Made by a program: the position numbers and the translations under genes. 64,000 nucleotides of DNA, from NCBI GenBank assembly GCA_037954665.1, contig JBBMOL010000071.1:1793441-1857440 (forward strand), given 5' to 3'. The notes below the pieces were generated by a model that saw only the letters and a program-made list of their open reading frames with translations, was not told where the DNA came from and ran no database searches. Origin of the DNA: Laguncularia racemosa. Its lineage: Eukaryota; Streptophyta; Magnoliopsida; Myrtales; Combretaceae. The first letter of the stretch is position 1, and the number at the start of each line of letters is the position of its first letter. Below, piece by piece: positions 1 to 13,199 of the stretch.

Positions 1-88
1 GTTAGAAGGTGGTCCATCTATTTTGAAAAGCAGCCAAAAAGTACTTTTTCTCCAGCTAGAACACATAAAGGATGGAAACAATGAATAC

Positions 89-3000
89 CTGCAATGTACA
101 AGAACTGATGCTGACTCTAGATCAACCCGTGCAGCAATCCATGCTGAACCAGCTAGAACACTCTGGACATGGATTAACCAACCACTATCACCTAAAGTTG
201 ATACTGAAGCAGACATACTACTAAGATTACCACCACCCCAACTCCATCCACCATGTCTCTGCCAATAAATTTAAAGAATTAGACCTTATATACATTGCAT
301 TGTGATATAGAAGCAACAAAATGACTTGCAAGAAAAGAACATTGTCAGAGTAGTTAGAATAAGTGAATTCTAAAAGAAAAATATAAGTCTCAGCCAACCA
401 ACACACAATAGATCAAACATAGTTCACTCATCATAAGCATGTCAAAGAATACCATTAAGTTGAATAAAGTCATAAAGTTTTGATGAGGATGGTCAATTTG
501 ACAATGGCATGAATACCACTGATAAATTTCTTACCTGTAGAGTTGGTATCCTTCACATGTTCAATTGAAACCATGGGAATATATATTAATAAGGACATAG
601 CAAGTAATTGCACTACTGGGAAAGAATCTAATCAAATTATGTCTTCAAAATGGCTAGAAAGACATGCTAAAAATCTAAAACTCATACTGTAGGAATGGCT
701 CATATTATATTCCGCAGGACAAATTTCATGCTACCAGAATTTAAAAATAAAAAAGTTTCTTCATATGCATGTACAGACAGTCCATATCTGTCTGAGACAA
801 CATTTCTTTTCTATAAACTAAAGGGAACTTTGTAGATGAAACTTTTATCCATATGAAGAAGGAAATAACCATGATACATACCAAAAATGATGACATTCCA
901 TCAGATGATGTTGCTCCATGAGTATCTAAATATTCTCTAAGCCGAGTGAAACTCTCCCTCATCGCATGTATGTTGTCTATTCCAAAGAAGACAATCTGAT
1001 ATACATAGAAGGATCTTATAAGATGCAGATAAACATAGAACCTTAGTAAGTGGGAAGAACCTCCTCCACATACCTCAGATTGGAGATAATTTGCAGAGGA
1101 TTCTGAGCCACCTCCCATTGCACCATTGGCCAAAGCATTCTTTCTTGGCCTTGCATCAGCAATATATAGTTTCCTAAATGAGAAAGAAGAAGATAGCGAC
1201 AGATAAATCATCGACTCACAATAACATATTCTACTTGGGAATTCAAGAAGAAGCCACCTAAATGCTCTTATATATACCAATGGCTTTGTCTAGTTTACAA
1301 TTTAACATTAAGAACCTTACATATCATCATCAGCAAAAACATGTGACTTCCAAGAAGCAAAACTTTTTTTTTTTTGGATAAGTCCAAGCAGCAAAACTTC
1401 TTGTTGGCTGTGATACAACTAAGGAGTTATCACCACAGAAGTTGTCCAGGTAAAGATCCAACCTACTATTGCTAAAAAGCTAAAACCATTGAATATGGGG
1501 AACAGACATAGGATTATAAGATCACAAAATTCAGAAAAATGTGTACAATGTGAAGGTATATTTGAATTTTTGAGAAGGTACTAGAACTGATTAAAAGTAA
1601 CAATTTGAATGGAATTTATGTCATCAGAGTACATGAATAAAATTGTACAGATATGTGAATACTAAAAGTCGGTAATAATAATAAAACTCAATATAACCAA
1701 TGCTTCATTACTTCAATTCACTAATTTTCCTCAAGTAAATATTTAATTTATAGTTACTAAACAAATAATTATTAGATTTATTAATTTTTCTAAGAAATGA
1801 TAAGGATTAGATCCTACGAAAAATATAGTAATATTGTCAATATATTTTATATTAAATGCACTATCTTGAATCAAGAGGTTGGATGCGATCACATGAATAT
1901 TTGCTAGAATTGGCTCCCGTAAAACCCCAGTGACATACAGATTGTTTTAAAAGAATTTTGAATCATATATTGTAAGATCCTAATGAATAAATCGAATGGA
2001 TAGTGAAGAAAGAACTTGACGATTCAAGTTTAATGATGATTTACAATAATAGCGCTTGGTTAGATGAGTAACATATAAGATGCTCACCTCCTTGTCCCCT
2101 TGGAACCACCAAGCTGGGAGCAAAGTGCTGCAACCAGCTTTTCATCTGTATTACTGCAAATTTCACAACAGTGAATTAGTCATCCTCCACCAATAAATAG
2201 ATGAGAATTTTACATTTCCTGAATATTCTCAGTATTCTTCCTGAATACAAGGTATAATTCATGCACTGATTTTTCAGCAACAATTCCAGCCTAAAACTGT
2301 GTTACCTCCTCATATTCATCATAAGGCCAACTAAAGGTTGGGATGAACGAGCAACAACAGCCCCAGTCCCTATATAAAATGACATAAAGCTAAGATGATA
2401 TACATACACACACATATAAAGAGGAAATAAAAAAGAGCCAGAGAATCTAATAGAACATATTAAAGTTGGGATTTACCAAACTAAATTGTGCCACTTGGCA
2501 CAATATGAGAGAATCAACAGACAGAAACAACTGAGGGAGGACAGAGAAGGAACAGGGAAATAATATAGGTGCCAAATTGGGTTCAAATGACATTTTGAGA
2601 ACATCATTATTTGCGTAAAAATTTATAAATCCATTCATATATTTTAATAATCAATTCATTTTTATTATCAATTGAACTATGTCTCATTTGAATGGCGTAA
2701 AATTTGTTGTATCAAACCAAATCACATCTATTTCGAGTTTTGACTTTGCAAACTGTTTCCAACTCAATAACTGCCACTTTAATGTGACATATCTTTTCTT
2801 TTTACCTATTTGGAAAAAAATTAATCATATAATTTCAAAAAATAAGATAATTTTTTCAAAAAAGGGTAGATTACATTCTACATGCATATTTTTTCACACT
2901 TCGTCAATTGCATGCCTAGATTTCAATTTTCACACTTTATATACCTGTGTTTCCATTTGTCATGTCAACGTTATTTTGCAGCTAGAAAAATTAAAAAAGG

Positions 3001-6000
3001 GGCTGAAAAGCTTACAACATCAATTGAACTTTTAATCCCTAAAATAAAAAATCCCTCTTTTATTTCCCCCAACGAAGAACCCTAATTTCTAAATCAAAGA
3101 CCCATCTTGATTTCTCAACCCAGAGCACTAATCCCCAAATCAATTGAACCCACTAACCCACAGATTGAACCCTTCACGTACATATAAGGAACTTCTTATC
3201 TAAAACGCGCATTTAATGGTAGTGTCTTGCTGTGCCATACGTACATGTAGATTTTTAGGCTTTCTAAGAATTTCCTTTCTTGCTTTTTAACAGAGGTAAT
3301 GGATTTGAGGGAGAATCAGACCTCATTCAATTTTCTTCACAGTGAATACTTGGACAAGGTGGGATGTATTTAAGAAAATCAAAATGGTTGCCAGTACAAT
3401 AATCCAAGGTTTCAAATATAAGTACCTTTACTGGGAAATTTATTAGTACACAAATTGTTTTAAGTCATTGTTTCCATCCCCAAAAGATGGCCCTGTAGTA
3501 TGAAGCCATCATTTGGCACATGGTTCAACCTTTTCAACATTAATAGATTAGTCCCATTTGGTATGACAGAAGATTCTTTCTAAAAAATAATAAATTGTGC
3601 AAATCCAAATCATCTCTTGACAACCTGTAGTTAGAAATATTTCGTCAAGTAGGATTCCATTTGGTAATACAAATTAGTGGGATGACTGATTCAGGGTCTA
3701 GTGTTCCTGGTTGGCGGATCAAAGATGGGTTTTTGATATGGGGATCAAGGCTCTTGGTTGGGGGAAATGAAATAAGGATTTTTTTTATTTTGGGAATCGG
3801 CGGTTCCATTGATGCTTTACATTTTTCTACCTTTTTTTACAATGGCAAAGTAATAGTCACATGACAGATAAAGATATAAGCATGTAAAATATCAAAAACA
3901 AAAACACAAGTTTGCAAAATGACAAATGGTAGAAACAAAGACATGTAAAGTGTATTTTACCATTTCCAAATCGAGACTAATCAGTTTCAAATTGAATTTC
4001 CACATTTAAATCATAGACGAGTTAAGTCATTTTGTATTGTATCCTCTGAGAATTTTACCCCTGAATTCTTCCCCAATTAGGACACCCTTTAATTTGATTT
4101 CCATATAAGGGTATTCTCTCTTCTCTTCCATATATAAAACAAGTACAAATATATTGGATAAAATTCAACATCTTTTTAGGGGGAAAAAACAACAATGGCA
4201 TATTAAGTCTGGCTTACATATCATGTGAAATTCATGTATATAAAAACTAACGTTTAGATATTCTACATAATCAACTTACTTCATCATTGTATTACTTCAT
4301 GTCATATTCAAATCATATATGCATCAGTCATATCATTTACATCCATTATGAATTTTATCTACAAATTGTTTTTCAAGTCAAGATGTGTCCCTTAATGTGA
4401 CTCTTTTCTTTTTCTTCACCTATCAGAAAGTCAGGAGTGTCACATAATATGTATTTGAAAATCTACTATATATTATTCTGAAAAATAATCTCTCTTTTCT
4501 ATAGAAAAGTTAAATGAAAGGAAGGAAAAATGTGGCTTTTTTGCTCACCAGGATGACACCATGAGATTACAGGAAGTCGACACCGTGCACGAAATGAGGA
4601 AGCCTGAAGTATTTCTTCATCGCTAGCATGGCCAAAAAAGTTCACTTGCCAGTTAGCAAAACTGACATTGCATGCAAGAAGACAAAAACCATATAACTCT
4701 AACTGAAGAACCAGATTTAGAAGCCAATTACAAACCTAATGGATTTTGGAACAATCAAGGCAAATGGATAACTTTGGCTCATAGTATAGTTTGAATTTAC
4801 ACTGCTTATTCTCCATAATTCATTGGATATCATGAATGAACCATTTTCTATCATAGACGTTGATGCATTGTAGGAGCGCCTTCCCATAAGTCGAAAATAT
4901 TCATTGAGCAACCGCAACTTTGGGTTAGCATTCCTATATTTGGATGGTCCCACGGCAAAAGCATAAAGATCCAATAATCTTGCTGGCTTTGTACGTTTTG
5001 ACAGATCATCAAAAACCACACGTCTCTGAAAATGAAAAACGTTCCATAAGCTAACCACATACTTCAGCTTTCATCATAGTCTAGTTGTAAGAAGCTCAAT
5101 AAACAATACATGCAACACACTTCTTTTTCAACAAGGTATATTGATTAAAAAAATCTGCTAATGAACAGTTTAGAGAAAACTAAAGCAACAAAATGTAAAT
5201 TACAAAAATTATCAAAAAGCAATTAGTGGGGGGAAAAGATCATAAAGGCCCTCAAGGGGAAAAGCCCATAATACCCCACCTAGGACTAACCATTACTGTT
5301 TCAGGTGCTACTAATGTTCCTTCAAGTCATATGACCTTCACAGCACTTTGGAAGCCTAAGTCGCATTTTTAGCTATGTTCACAACAAGTTCATGCTTCCT
5401 AGTGCTTAAAATAAAACCAAACAAAAAGCTGGCTTCACAGAAAGAATATAATAGTCCATCATACGGCTAAATAATACTTGATTGTGCACAAAGTTGAAGT
5501 ATACCTGCTTGGTCCGCGGTCGAAAACCAAACACTATTATTCTCATATCCTTGCCTGCAAAGATCACAAAACAACTAGAGTTACAGCCAATAATATCTAG
5601 GTACAATGAAAAACAATGAACACAATGACTCAATATTATAGATTCCTCAAGCAACTATTGTCACGCATCTAAGAAAACAGCATGAAAATATTTAGCACTT
5701 TTTTGCCTTTTGAAATTTAGTTGGAGGTGTGGGTCCAAAATACAGCTCAATCTATTTTCCCCTATTTTATTCATATTCAAGTAATGAACAAAACAGCTCT
5801 CCACCAGAAAATTAATACAAGAGATCTGGGTAAACTAGAGAGTTGAATATAAAGTTTCCAGTCGTATTCCAATGAAATCAGTTAAATTTATATCTTCTCC
5901 GGACTCAGGTTAATAAATATATACATTATAAACTATAAATAAAAAATTAAAAAATGGGTCCAAAGTTATAGAGCAATTTTTGGTTTCCTTTACATGTCAA

Positions 6001-9000
6001 CAATATCAGCCTTCCCTGTAATGAACCTTATTCTACCATCCACTTTTTTTATAAAACTAAAGCCCTTTATCCTCTAGTTCATAATGAATACAGAGATTAT
6101 CTTTATGGGCTTCTAAGAGTAATACAACATGTTTCTAAGAGTATGCCTGCTTCACATTTTCCAAGCATATCATATGGGATATCTTAGAAAAATGTTATAA
6201 TCATTTTGTTGGCATCCAAAATTTTGTAAAATGTTTCATTGGGAATAATCCTTATCCCCAGAATACTATATATGCCCATAAATAAGCATTTTGTATATAC
6301 CTCTAAAATATTGGAAAACAATCCTTTGACTTATTCCATTATCCGAAAAACCCTTTGATCTATTCCAACACAAAGCAAACCATTTTAATAAAAAACAACT
6401 ATCTTTTAAGTGAACACAACTCTTTTTTGCAAGTTGTAAGGTTCAAGTTGATCTTATTTATTCACAGAAAAAAATTGAATGTCAGAGTTGATTGTTCATA
6501 GAAAGGAAGGATTAGTAATACACATATATACATGCATAGATATATGCATGTATATTTATGTGTACATATAACTACAGGCACAAATAGATATATGGACAGT
6601 CTCTTATAAAAAGTTTCTTCAGCCAGACCTTCACATTATAAACATTTTACTTGGACCGAAATCTTCATGCTAAATAACAAGTCATTGGTAGCAATCACCA
6701 TTTCCATGTAAAATTGCAAAATTTATACATCAACTTGAATTGGGTAGCATCAGAGGAACATACCAATCACCTGAAGCAATCGTTGAGATGGATTCTTGTC
6801 AACCTGACGCTGACCAGATTGGGTCTTAGTAGCCTATATTTCACAAAGCAATAAAGATAAGTCTGCAAATCCACATTAAAAGATAACCATGTATAATTGG
6901 GAAGGGACATGGAAGATGGCTAAATCATTTACACATTACATGGTTTAAAGTGCATTCTAGATACTTCAGAAGAAAATTGTTTTCACTGACACAACTAGAT
7001 TTCTCAAGGAATCAAAATTGAAAAGGATGAGGTATGCAGACCTAAGAAAACAAGTGCAGATTGAACAAGAGGATTTCCCCAAATCAATCCTGGAAAGTGA
7101 TCAATAAATATGTCTTCAAAAACTTTGGAAATGATAGATAATAGACCAATATGCAATAGAAAGCATCAATACAAGGATAGTTGATTTTGTTTTTCTCTTT
7201 TTGGTAATTGGATAGTTGAAAATTGACCACATTCCCAATTGGTAAATTTTGATGCCACAACCAATCATGTAAAAATTTAAGCATAGATACTCCTTTTATT
7301 ATTTAACACTCCCTCCTTTTTAGGCAAACATTGATCAAAGCCCATCAAGTGCAACAATTAAATGTGGGGTGAAATGACGATATAAGAGATTAGAACTTAT
7401 AACCATTGCTCCGATACCATGTTCAACTTGAAATTACGACCAACTCATCAAAAAGTTTAAACTCATAGATATATGTGTTATTATATATTTATAATTTAGT
7501 GCCAATTAATAATCTGGACAACTAGACTACGGTTTAACCCTCAAGAGGCATTAGAACAATGCACATAATGAATAAAGCAAATGAGAATAAACCTTTTGAG
7601 AACTTACAATTTTGCTGAACTTCTCGATTGCTGCAATTGGTATTGTACCCAACGGAATGATATTCCTGGTTCCCTCACTCTTCAATAAGTGAGAGCAAAA
7701 TTAATTTGGAAACTGTAAGAAGGGATAAAAATACTAAATGCTGTTACAGTACCATCAAACAATTAAAAATCTTCCTACAACAGAATGCAGGGCACCGATC
7801 AAAAGAAACAGGATGGAGGGCCCATGTAATTGAGGATGTACTGCAGGGAACAGAGAAAAATCCAAGTGCAGGCTACAAGAATTCTGACACTTCCAGATGG
7901 ATATTTAAACATGTGCGTGTACACATGCAGATGTGCGTACCATGGTACTTAATATTGCAAAATTATATGAGATAACTCCATTCAATCACAGACATCTCCT
8001 CCCAACAAAGAGCTCTTACTTCTCCAAAAAACTAGTCAAAGCATGAGAATGATGATGTGGAGACAATTTTTCAAGTATATCACAACTAATTTCCAGGCTC
8101 CACACCCCAGACTTAAAAATGGTATCCATCGGGGGGGGGGTGGGGGGGGAGGGGTGGGGTGGTTTGTGGAGGGAAAGGAGAGGGGAGGTTTGGTGTTAAA
8201 AAGGGGGCATGACCATGTTGTGACCAGCTACCTCTGAGCACATGAACCACCTTACAAGACCCATGCATTAGATGAGAATAGCTTGCACTATGTAGGTAAA
8301 CCCAAGAAGCATCCATAGTGGGATTTGAACCAGAGGCAAGTTGTCATGAGTGTATCTTAAGCCTTGACCACTCCCTTAAGGGTGGTATTTATAACTTTCT
8401 TCCAATTAAAGCTGAAGCTAAAAAACCAATCGCTGTGGCCCAGAAGCCAACTGCACAAAAATTTAGTTTAAAAACTACCCAGATTCTTCAAATTATCACT
8501 AGTCAAAATATTTCTCCCCAAAGGAGCTTTTTGACATCTCCAACAATTCTCAGATAAACTTCTGTGATTGCATTGTTTGCCATCCTCAAGTTATTCCTTA
8601 AGCCACATTTTTCCCTTCTTAAGCTGTAGTGAAGCCATACTATCACATGAAGAATTCCTAATAAAATTATGCTAATCTAAGTAGAATCCACATTATAACA
8701 TCTTCACCTCCTGGTTTAACATGTTTTATAACTTTTATTGGTTTAAAAGTACTTTGCAGTAGTCTAGATTCCTGATGGATTTGATGTTTGATGCATCCAT
8801 CACACACACTGTTCCATTGATGTCTCTATCTGCTAAGTTGCATAACACTGGGAGATATTTTCTCAAGGCCCCAGACATACCTTCTCATACCAGCAGCATA
8901 AGTCAAACTACTATTTAGCAGATACTAAAGGTTTTTATGTTTATCACATTTCTATCCAGATTTGACTGAGACTAGTTGACAAAAATCTTGAAGCAGCAGA

Positions 9001-10470
9001 AACATATAAAGTAACATCAGAATGTAGAGCCACTATCCCTGTTGCCTAGTGGTAGACGACTTGTTCTCTTAGTGACAATTCTCAACTAACCAAAATATAT
9101 ATATATATATATAAATCAATTCCCCAGACATAAGACAGGAATCTCCATATATTGAGCAAATGGAGATAACACTCTAAAGAAAGGGTTAGCATCTATCGAG
9201 TAATCAGTTACATTAGCATGTCCTTTAACAATTAGCTACCCAGTATTGATCAAAAGAGATCTCCTCAAGCCATGTCATATTGAATACAATGTCATGCAGT
9301 AATTTGACATAACTTAAAAAGCCATGGGCAGAAGGACCTCATAATTGTCAAAAAAAAAAAAAAAGAATAATCCACAGGACCAAATTGAGCATGACTTACC
9401 AGAAAAAGAAGACGAAAGTTCGTTACTAACAAAGTACCAGCCTCATCTGTGTTAACAAGAACTACCCCATGACCCTGAAAGGATGCATATTAAAAAGACA
9501 TCATAATCTTGATATCGGAATTCCATATTTGTGCAATGCACATGTAAGCTCAATGTAAGCTTTATCATTTGCCTATATAAAAGAGGAATACAACACCTAA
9601 TCATCAATCGAATATGCAACACCAAGTGTTTAAGCAATTTTTAGTATAAAGGGGAGGCATTAGACAAGAAAGATTGTGAAAGGTTTACAAAAGAGCAAGG
9701 TCTCTATAGACTATATAAGCCTATCAATGCCACAATTTTACGCTATATAACATCTTTTTTCCTTTTTTGTTTGGGGAGGGGGGTGGGGGGTTGTAACTAC
9801 TCTTCATACCATAGTCACTAGCCCAAGACAACAAAACCAACCACAAAGAAATTCAGATAGCTCATGCTCATATCTCAAAAAAAAAAAAAAAGAACCTCTC
9901 GAGTTTTAACCTGCCTAGGTACATTAATCTACATTAGCCTGAATCATGTGATAGTACTACTAAAAGTAACATCCATTTAAAAATGACTCTTTCCTTCCTT
10001 GAAACTACTGCTACTTGAAAATATTCCCTTCCAATCAACAGAACCCATAGCACATGAAAACTAAACACAAACAAATCATATTCCAACTCCACGGACTAAT
10101 CCAAAATTCAGAAGACAGAAGTTCAGTATCATAAGAGTAATCAAGGCACATTTAGCATATAATAAACCCTAATTTCTGCATTAAGCATCAAACTTTAAAA
10201 TTGTAAATAAATGAATAAAACTCCAAAGTGATACATATACCTCAGCTGTCACTTCTTCACCTTCAAGCAAGAACTCGCACTTTACAAGTGAAACCGACCT
10301 AGAAAGCGGCTGTAAATATCACCCGATACACATAACAATGAATCAAAAAATCCAAACAGTATAATTTGTACATAGACAAACCCTAATTACACCATTTGCA
10401 GAAACCTAGAAATTTACAGTACCTCGAAATTAGTCCATTCGAGTGAGTCCCAACTACCCGAGGTTTCCAT
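89..10470 (-). CDS. Myotubularin-type phosphoinositide 3-phosphatase, 5' portion (13 exons, truncated by window edge)
   Basis: Removes the D3 phosphate from PI3P and PI(3,5)P2 on membranes (family knowledge). Exons in transcript order: 10470-10423, 10309-10241, 9474-9400, 7679-7608, 6833-6764, 5554-5505, 5025-4736, 4622-4549, 2369-2306, 2153-2088, 1173-1074, 995-882, 258-89. All have GT-AG borders and join in one frame for 420 complete codons. Residues 1-130 form the N-terminal GRAM/PH-like part (start METSGSWDSLEW; KDMRIIVFGFRP near 112). The phosphatase domain follows: LLDLYAFAVGPSKYRN, NELWRISSVNSNY, ARCRLPVISWCHPG, RSSQPLVGLMMNMRS, KLYIADARPRKNALANG, FFGIDNIHAMRESF. The last complete codon seen (91-93, residue 420) is the Cys of the HC(X)5R loop; the loop is split by an intron and its Arg lies outside the window. 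The start is the first in-frame ATG. Resembles Arabidopsis MTM1/MTM2 from memory. C-terminus unseen. Confidence 0.9.
6526..6555. repeat. Short perfect inverted repeat (13-bp arms, 4-nt loop)
   Basis: The arms atatacatgcata (6526-6538) and tatgcatgtatat (6543-6555) are exact reverse complements around gata. It lies inside an intron of the myotubularin gene. Probably incidental in AT-rich DNA. Confidence 0.6.
8131..8188 (+). repeat. G-rich tract in myotubularin intron
   Basis: Consecutive runs of 10, 8, 4 and 4 G separated by single T or A, followed by more purine-rich G runs. Four or more G-runs of at least three with short loops meet the usual G-quadruplex pattern on the plus strand. In the sense of the minus-strand host gene it reads as C-runs, so a DNA quadruplex is possible but not one in the pre-mRNA. 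A second, shorter tract is at 9773-9790. Confidence 0.8.
8235..8390 (-). mobile_element. Possible tRNA-derived SINE relic
   Basis: Read on the minus strand, GAGTGGTCAAGG near 8383 resembles a pol III box A. About 45-50 nt downstream, GGTTCAAATCC near 8330 matches the box B consensus GGTTCRANYCC. No acceptor stem or anticodon arm can be drawn, so it is not a functional tRNA gene. Unrelated-looking DNA follows toward the G-rich tract. No target duplication was found and the boundaries are approximate. It sits in an intron of the myotubularin gene. Confidence 0.4.
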
Positions 10471-11984
10471 CTTCTCCGACTCGGGAGCTTCCCCTAATGG
10501 CGTCCTTCTTGCGGTTTGGGGTATGCGGAGAACCGTAACTACCAACTAATCCTACCACCGTACGGAAAAGAAAGGAGAGGAAGAGAGAGAAACAGCTGCC
10601 GTTGAAATGAAGTTATTTTGATTTGGGTTTTCTATTAAATTAATTCGTAAAATCCATCAATATCAAGTGATGAGAGATTAATAACAGAAGATAACTTATC
10701 ATACTAATCATGTTAACTAATAATTAATTAAGACATGCATATAGCAGTTGACAAAAAAAAAAAAAGTCAATTATATATCACATACTATTCAAAAATAGTT
10801 ATGTATGACATAAGTAATTTATTTATAATAATATCAATATATTACATCAATAACAAGGATATATTAGAATTCAAATTATTAGATACTAACAAGTAATGAC
10901 AATACTATGAATATCTACAAATATAAATAAATCATATAAAAAAAAGACTAAATATTGTATTTTTTATTATCTAAAAAAAAATTCAATTTTTAAACTTTGA
11001 AAAAGCATAAAAACTTTCAAAATCAAATCATATTCATACATAAAAAGCTCATGATTCACTTATTTTCCATAGGAAATGATAATGTGATTTGATAATTTTA
11101 CCTATTATACCTAAATTCTTGCAATAAGTATTATAAAAAAGAGTAAATGTTAAATAACATAATTATAATTTCCTTATTTTTTTATTAATTTTAATGCTAT
11201 AATTTTTGCAAATGACATTAAAACCACTCCACCTCTTTTAATATTATAGATTAGATAACCGCTGCGATATAAACAGGACGGTTTTGTAAATGGTGAATTT
11301 GCTAACATTATCTTTGTATGAATTACTTGTGGCAAAGCAAATAGATGGAATTCTTAGTGTATTTTTGAGAGGAAAAAATCATACAAAATTTAAAATGTCA
11401 AAAATAGCCTAACTACTTTAATAATATAAATAGATGATATAAATTGTATAATAACTTGTATTGAAATTATATTTAGACAAACTAATAAAAATCATAAAAT
11501 TTACACATGGAAATAAATCATATGTTTAGTGGTTCTATTTCAGTTAATTAAATCCAAATTAAAATAGGATCACAAAGTTTGTTAAATTTATAGACCGTAT
11601 ATAAAGGAGTGAACAACGTGGTAATTATTTTTCAGGAAATAATAGGTTCTAGGTTATCCAATCTATAACTAGTATTTATGAAGTGATAAATAATTAAATA
11701 AATAAATTAGATATAAAATTATCTAAAAAATTATTTTATTTTATATAAATATTTAAGAAATAGTAGCACATATCTTTATATAACCACTTAAAATAGCTTC
11801 TCTTGTACTATAGTTATCAATAAATCCTTGCAATTGCTTTCCAACTTAAAATATAATTAAAATAAAATCATAGGGACACAAAAGGGAATTACGTGTCACA
11901 TACTCATATTCTTTATTCTTAGACTTGGACTCTAGCGGATCCGTGTCATATGAGGATAAGTAAAGTAAAGTTCATATAATTTTC
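10471..11984. other. Upstream region of the myotubularin gene, AT-rich intergenic DNA
   Basis: Contains the presumed promoter and 5' UTR of the minus-strand myotubularin gene. A purine-rich stretch near 10565-10600 reads as a CT-rich leader on the minus strand, typical of plant 5' UTRs. The remainder is AT-rich with no convincing coding sequence. Confidence 0.5.
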
Positions 11985-12264
11985 GGGCTTTCAATTAAAA
12001 TAATATAATTTTTGAAAAAAAAATTATAAAATAACATATCCAGAAAAATCATTCTAAAAATAAATCGCAAAATGTAATTTTTTTTATTTATTAAAAAATG
12101 AAAAATCATGTAAAAAATATTAAAATTTTTCAAATTAAATTTTTTATACCCATTTATACTTTATTTTATAATATATGAAAAAAAAAGAAAAAAATATAGT
12201 AATTTCACCCTCATAAAAATACTAAACGATAACACATTTTGTCTCAGCTATATTATACTTAAAT

Positions 12265-12306
<42 letters not shown>

Positions 12307-12571
12307 CTATATTTTCATAGATTACTACCTATCGAATTGATATTATATATATATATATTAAAAAAGACAAGGCTTAATTTTTTTCGTATATTATAAAATA
12401 AAGTATAAAGAGATAAGGAAATTTTAATTTTTTTACATAATTTTTCATCATTTTTTTTCAATAATTAAAAAAAAATTACACTGAAGGTGCGAACACTATT
12501 TTTAGAATAATTTTTTTTAGTATGCTATTTCATAAATTTTTTCAAAAATCATGTTTTTTAGTTGAAAGCCT
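11985..12571. mobile_element. Long inverted repeat (fold-back or MITE-like element)
   Basis: The left arm (11985-12187) and right arm (12376-12571) are diverged reverse complements about 200 nt long. The left arm begins GGGCTTTCAATTAAAA and the complement of the right arm begins AGGCTTTCAACTAAAA. Both then share TTTTTGAAAAAA, TTCTAAAAATA, AAAAATGA.GAAAAAT-type blocks and TATACTTTATTTTATAATATA in the same order. The 188-nt spacer holds a (TA)n run at 12268-12304. No clear target duplication was found, so the element type is inferred. Confidence 0.7.
12268..12304. repeat. (TA)n microsatellite
   Basis: An uninterrupted alternating AT run of about 36 nt in the spacer of the inverted repeat. Confidence 0.95.
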
Positions 12572-13199
12572 GACTTTTTCTCCCATTTGATTTTGGATAT
12601 ATATTTATTCCAATGATGTCCAAGAAATTTTTTTGACAAAATATAACAAGTTTAGGAGGAGATCTTCATATAAATTACAAAGTACATAGTCAAGTTCAGA
12701 TATTTATTACCATATTAAAAGTGGGCATTCAAAGGACTTTAAATAAATTTTGATTTTAAATAAAGTGTACATATATGCTACATTTACGAGTTATGGATTA
12801 ATATATTTAAGGATGGTTTGGATCATTGAAGTGCATTGTATTTTTCTTTGATGAAATACAAGCATGTAGGGGACGAAGTAGATCCTCCGTGAGGAGGCAT
12901 TCCATGGTAGGTAGTGTATTTGACCAAACTTACAAAAAAAAATGTAGTACTTTGGGTAAGGTATTTATTTTTTAAATCTGCTTCCATTGGTCATTTGTGA
13001 TACTATTAGAAGACAAAGGCTTGTCTAATTGCTTTTTGTTCATTTGTTCCTTGATGAGGCATATGATGATTTAACTATGCAAGAGCCATGATGATCAAAA
13101 GGCCATATAATGGAGTCTCAACTTGAGCTGACATGAATGGGTATACTTCTTACACTCTCAACATCTACACTTTCTAAAAGATGTCGTAGCTATACATAT

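Noticed and set aside
3040..3180. CCCTAAT/AACCC-rich stretch as an interstitial telomere repeat
   Set aside because: The plant telomere unit CCCTAAA is not tandemly repeated here; only scattered CCCTAA-like words occur.
8113..8316. 67-codon proline-rich frame on the minus strand
   Set aside because: It comes from the C-runs opposite the G-rich tract and shows no conserved domain.
8322..8390. A tRNA gene on the minus strand
   Set aside because: A box B-like sequence is present but no cloverleaf with acceptor and anticodon stems can be drawn. Treated as a possible SINE relic.
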